A stretch of 64,000 bases of DNA from Sandaracinaceae bacterium. GTDB taxonomy: Bacteria; Myxococcota_A; Polyangia; Polyangiales; JADJQN01. The position numbers were made by a program, and so were the translations under genes. The number at the start of each line of letters is the position of its first letter. The stretch's first letter is position 1. Of the stretch, positions 61,406 to 64,000 are shown in pieces. The stretch covers positions 496,001 to 560,000 of the forward strand of contig JADJQN010000015.1 of NCBI GenBank assembly GCA_016712745.1, read 5' to 3'. A model generated the notes under the pieces. It did not search any database, was not told the DNA's origin, and worked only from the letters and a program-made list of their open reading frames with translations.

Positions 61406-62353
61406 ATGTCCGAGCCCTCGGCCGCACGTTTGCCGCCCTTCCACACGCTGCTCAAGTCGCGCGAAGTGGAAGATCCCATCAATCTGTGGGTGCATCGGCC
61501 CTTGGCGTATGCGTTCGTGGCGCTGATTTTCCGCACACCCGTGACGCCAAATCAAATCACGGTTCTCGCGACGTTCACGGGACTTGTTGCTGCTGGGTGC
61601 TGGTTCGTCGGAACCCCGACTTTGATGGTGGCGGGCGGCATTATCCTCTGGACAAGCGCAATTCTCGACGGCGCCGATGGCATCTTGGCGCGCGCCAAGC
61701 AGATGCACTCGCAGTTTGGACGTGCACTCGACGGCAGCATGGACATGGTTGTCGCGATCGTTTCGGTGAGCGCCGCGTTCTTCCATCTCTATCTGCAGCA
61801 GCGCAACATTTGGCACCTGATCTTAGCGGTGCCGGCGATCGCGCTGACCCTTCCGCATATCTATCTCTACGATTTCTACAAAGAGTCGTTTTTGCGTATG
61901 ACGCGCGTCGGCCGCGGCGGAGAAGCGGAGGACCTAGCCTTCGTCAAAGACTGGGCGGCACAGCTCGAGCGCGACAAGGCCGGTTTTTTTTACCGCTTTC
62001 TCGTGGGCAATCTTCTGATGGCCGTCGTGTCGTCCGAGACCGCACTCGTGCGCATGCTCAACCCTGCCGCGTCACGCGAAGGACTCGTCTTCAACGTGAC
62101 CGACCAGACAGCGGCCATCTATCACAAGCACAACTGTGCGCCGATGCAGTTATGGAACGCCATCTCACTCGCGCCTCACACGTACATCATGTCTATCTGC
62201 GGAATCTGCGACCGGCTCGACATCTACCTCTGGATCCGACTCGTCGTGATGAACGTGATCTTCGTGACCGTGCTCATCTGGCAACGCATAGCCACTCGCC
62301 GCACGAACGCAGAACTCGGCGCGGCCGGCCTCGGTCCCGTCGCTGCAGGCTGA
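61406..62353 (+). CDS. CDP-alcohol phosphatidyltransferase
   Basis: 315-residue membrane enzyme joining a CDP-activated lipid to an alcohol phosphate, with about six helices. The family signature is intact: ILDGADGILARAKQMHSQFGRALDGSMDM (DGxxAR x8 G xxx D xxx D; quoted in parts, residues about 88-116). Given the adjacent ino1, the acceptor is probably inositol-1-phosphate (inference). ATG 61406 is preferred over ATG 61340. The C-terminal tail (about 275-315) carries a final helix. Downstream is a 0.5-kb noncoding stretch of inverted repeats. Confidence 0.88.
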   Translation: MSEPSAARLPPFHTLLKSREVEDPINLWVHRPLAYAFVALIFRTPVTPNQITVLATFTGLVAAGCWFVGTPTLMVAGGIILWTSAILDGADGILARAKQMHSQFGRALDGSMDMVVAIVSVSAAFFHLYLQQRNIWHLILAVPAIALTLPHIYLYDFYKESFLRMTRVGRGGEAEDLAFVKDWAAQLERDKAGFFYRFLVGNLLMAVVSSETALVRMLNPAASREGLVFNVTDQTAAIYHKHNCAPMQLWNAISLAPHTYIMSICGICDRLDIYLWIRLVVMNVIFVTVLIWQRIATRRTNAELGAAGLGPVAAG

Positions 62354-62373
62354 ATCGAGAATCGAGAGTCCAC

Positions 62374-62427
62374 GGCCCGGAAACGGGTATCCCTTCCCAG
62401 TCGCGAAAGGCATGCGTGCGGCACTCG
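62374..62427. repeat. Repeat copy A of a 49-base element (inverted)
   Basis: 49 bases at 62374-62422, whose reverse complement matches 62825-62873 at 48 of 49 positions. Its inner part 62401-62427 also matches 62755-62781 perfectly in reverse. Confidence 0.9.
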
Positions 62428-62498
62428 CCCAAGCCAATACTTTTCTTCACGCGCGAACCATGGTCGCCCCGTACAGAGTGCAGTCCACTTTGCTTGGT

Positions 62499-62683
62499 CT
62501 CGCGCCGTACGCGGTCCCAGCTCCTGGGAAGGAATACCCGTTTCCGTGCCTAGTTTCTTCATTGAGATAATGCGGATGCGAAAGGCGTCGGACGGCTCCT
62601 CATGCCTTTGGTGAACCTACGAAGAAACTAGCGGCGGGGCCGTGTAGTCTTTCCCCGCGAGCTGGGACCGCGTACGGCGCGAG
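62499..62683. repeat. Large imperfect hairpin
   Basis: 25-base perfect inverted arms 62499-62523 / 62659-62683 (CTCGCGCCGTACGCGGTCCC at the start), then an inner pair 62550-62560 / 62621-62631 (CTAGTTTCTTC / GAAGAAACTAG). The intervening 62524-62550 is a further copy of the CTGGGAAGG-ATACC-CGTTTCC core. Confidence 0.9.
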
Positions 62684-62754
62684 CAACGAAAATAAGGATC
62701 CCACGCTGTACGTTGCGAAGATGGTCGCTACTCGAAGTCTAGGAGTGGTCGTTG

Positions 62755-62798
62755 CGAGTGCCGCACGCATGCCTTTCGCGAGCGGGAAAGGCTACACG
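62755..62798. repeat. Repeat copy B (truncated, variant)
   Basis: CGAGTGCCGCACGCATGCC at its start; the first 27 bases equal the reverse complement of 62401-62427, and then it diverges (GCGGGAAAGGCTACACGG). Confidence 0.85.
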
Positions 62799-62824
62799 GC
62801 ACCGTCGCGTAGCTTTTCGTTTCA

Positions 62825-62873
62825 GCCGCACGCATGCCTTTCGCGACTGGGAAGGGATACACGTTTCCGGGCC
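62825..62873. repeat. Repeat copy A' (49 bases)
   Basis: GCCGCACGCATGCCTTTCGC and the following 29 bases; the reverse complement of copy A with one mismatch. Ends 13 bases before the stop of the MMPL gene. Confidence 0.9.
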
Positions 62874-62886
62874 ATAGCTTTTTCGG

Positions 62887-64000
62887 TCAGGCTTTGGAAG
62901 CGTGCGCGGTCTTGGCGGCGTTGCGGCGGATGGTGAGGAGGAGAATCGCCGGGACGACGAGACCTGCCGCCGTTAGGCAGGTGAGCTCGCTGATGCCCAT
63001 CGCTTCACCGAATGAGTTGAGCGCGAGGTTTGCGCTCGTCCATAGCGAAAGGTAGCCGATGATCGTCGTGAGCGAGCAGAGCACAACGGCGCCGCCCGTT
63101 TCTTCGATAGCGCAGCGAATCGCATCCTCCGGTGCTCTGCCTGAGTCGCGTTCAAGTACAAAACGACGCATCACATTTACGGCATAGTCGACGCCGATGC
63201 CGAACGTGATTGGAAAGGCGACGAAGTTGAGGAAGTTGAGTTTCATGCCCAACGTCGCCATCAGTCCCGTCATCCAGATGACACCAAAGACCAACGACAC
63301 GAAGGTCAGCAGGCGGTCACGCGACTTGCGAAAGGTGAGCAGAATCACGAAGAGCGTCGCAAACAAGGACGCGATGACGGCCTTGGGGCCATCGACAAGA
63401 ATTACTTCAATGATGTCGGCGAAGACGGGCGCTCTACCCGCAAGGATCGGCAGTTCGGCGCCGGGGACGCGCACCGCGCGCAGCGATTGCGCCCACGCGA
63501 TCAAGTAGCGCCCATCCCACGTGGTAGAGCCCTCGCGTGACTCGACCGCGAGAATGGTGCCGCGCGTTCCGTCCTTCTCGGTGAATGGCCGCGCGACGGC
63601 CTCGGGCAAATCGCCTTCATCGAGCGTTTCGATGCGCTCTGGCGGCATGTTCGCATCGATGTTTCGCTGATCGGCCTCGCTGGCAAAACGCCGGGCGTTC
63701 TGCAAAAGCGAACGGATCTCGGACAGCAGGGCAATCTTCTCGGGCTGCTCGCTCGGAAGAAGATCATCAATCGAACTCACGCGCCCGAATGGTGCGTGTT
63801 CGCGATCGCGCAAGCGCTCAATCTCCGCGCGGAAGCGAGGCGCGTCAGCGCGGTGGCGCACAAGAACATAAATCGCGTCCCCGCTGGCACCGCGCCCGAC
63901 GATTTGTCCGACCCGTGCGTTGCCTTCGCTCGCTCGACTCGATGTCTGACGCACGGAACGCAGATTTCGAAAGTCGTACTCAAGCGGGTCGCGGGCGATG
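62887..64000 (-). CDS. MMPL/RND-superfamily transporter, C-terminal part (5' end outside window)
   Basis: The frame stays open to base 64000; about 371 residues are visible, the C-terminal part of a RND/MMPL-type exporter or hopanoid transporter-like protein. Periplasmic loop of about 180 residues, then helices: VIASLFATLFVILLTF, GVIWMTGLMATLGM, then LNFLNFVAFPITFGIGVDYAVNVMRR (the RND motif GIGVDYA), AIEETGGAVVLCSLTTIIGYLSL and a last helix. At the window edge, DPLEYDFRNLRS is typical of the MMPL proteins of Myxococcota. Substrate unknown; it could export lipids or small molecules. Confidence 0.88.
   Translation of the reverse strand, partial: IARDPLEYDFRNLRSVRQTSSRASEGNARVGQIVGRGASGDAIYVLVRHRADAPRFRAEIERLRDREHAPFGRVSSIDDLLPSEQPEKIALLSEIRSLLQNARRFASEADQRNIDANMPPERIETLDEGDLPEAVARPFTEKDGTRGTILAVESREGSTTWDGRYLIAWAQSLRAVRVPGAELPILAGRAPVFADIIEVILVDGPKAVIASLFATLFVILLTFRKSRDRLLTFVSLVFGVIWMTGLMATLGMKLNFLNFVAFPITFGIGVDYAVNVMRRFVLERDSGRAPEDAIRCAIEETGGAVVLCSLTTIIGYLSLWTSANLALNSFGEAMGISELTCLTAAGLVVPAILLLTIRRNAAKTAHASKA

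Noticed and set aside
60850..62553. 567-codon open frame on the + strand
   Set aside because: Runs antisense to ino1 and out of frame through the CDP-alcohol phosphatidyltransferase, whose motifs are intact; a shadow frame of high-GC DNA.
62721..62936. 71-codon frame over the repeat cluster
   Set aside because: Its codons come from inverted repeat copies B and A'; it runs into the convergent MMPL gene; not a gene.

Overview
The window looks like chromosomal DNA of a high-GC member of the Myxococcota (most likely Polyangia/Sandaracinus-like). This is inferred from gene content: a Ser/Thr kinase with PEGA repeats, a DUF1592/DUF1552 pair, a myxobacterial-type PilZ protein, a hybrid-lineage histidine kinase starting MLHEFL, large lipoproteins with FG-GAP or thrombospondin type 3 repeats, and many lipoproteins beside a chromosomal lgt. 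About 55 protein genes are supported. No rRNA, tRNA, CRISPR array, transposase or phage module was seen.

Layout. 0-5 kb: end of a sigma-54 activator, an acyltransferase/glycosyltransferase operon, an ABC-F ATPase, a short-chain dehydrogenase, small membrane proteins. 5-9.7 kb: acyltransferase, a nested palindrome, a dimethylglycine/sarcosine dehydrogenase-like enzyme, a 42-residue membrane protein, a TspO-like protein. 9.8-17.5 kb: DUF1552/DUF1592 pair and a giant surface lipoprotein. 17.6-22.5 kb: a tightly overlapping operon (kinase, LPG-synthase-type membrane protein, DUF2723 protein). 22.6-30 kb: duplicated-domain methyltransferase, a secreted caspase-like lipoprotein coupled to hflX, a MATE transporter. 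30-42 kb is mostly housekeeping (SanA-like, miaA, mutL, phosphodiesterase, TonB-like, lgt, nth, PilZ, eno). 42-47.9 kb: histidine kinase/response regulator, two small unknown genes, a biotin-carboxylase pseudoenzyme, ybeY, three DnaA boxes, a membrane-anchored PD-(D/E)XK-like protein, and an HU-like gene with two terminators. 47.9-53.8 kb: a TetR-containing operon with two palindromic operators, a 56-residue zinc ribbon, an unknown TonB-like membrane protein, an L,D-transpeptidase. 53.8-57.3 kb: reverse transcriptase coupled to a polytopic membrane protein, preceded by a hairpin-rich leader. 57.3-64 kb: calcium-binding-repeat lipoprotein, divergent inositol-phosphate synthase and CDP-alcohol phosphatidyltransferase, a 0.5-kb noncoding cluster of inverted repeats, and the end of an MMPL/RND protein.

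The strongest candidate for an undescribed system is the reverse transcriptase operon (57.2-53.8 kb): the RT keeps its catalytic aspartates, its stop codon overlaps the GTG start of a roughly 12-helix MOP-flippase-like protein with a 230-residue soluble tail, and the 200 bases upstream can fold into three hairpins, as expected for a structured RNA partner or leader. Also notable are the caspase-HflX coupling, the catalytically dead biotin carboxylase paralogue, and the inverted-repeat cluster near 62.5 kb. All functional assignments are from reading the sequence only; no database search was run.
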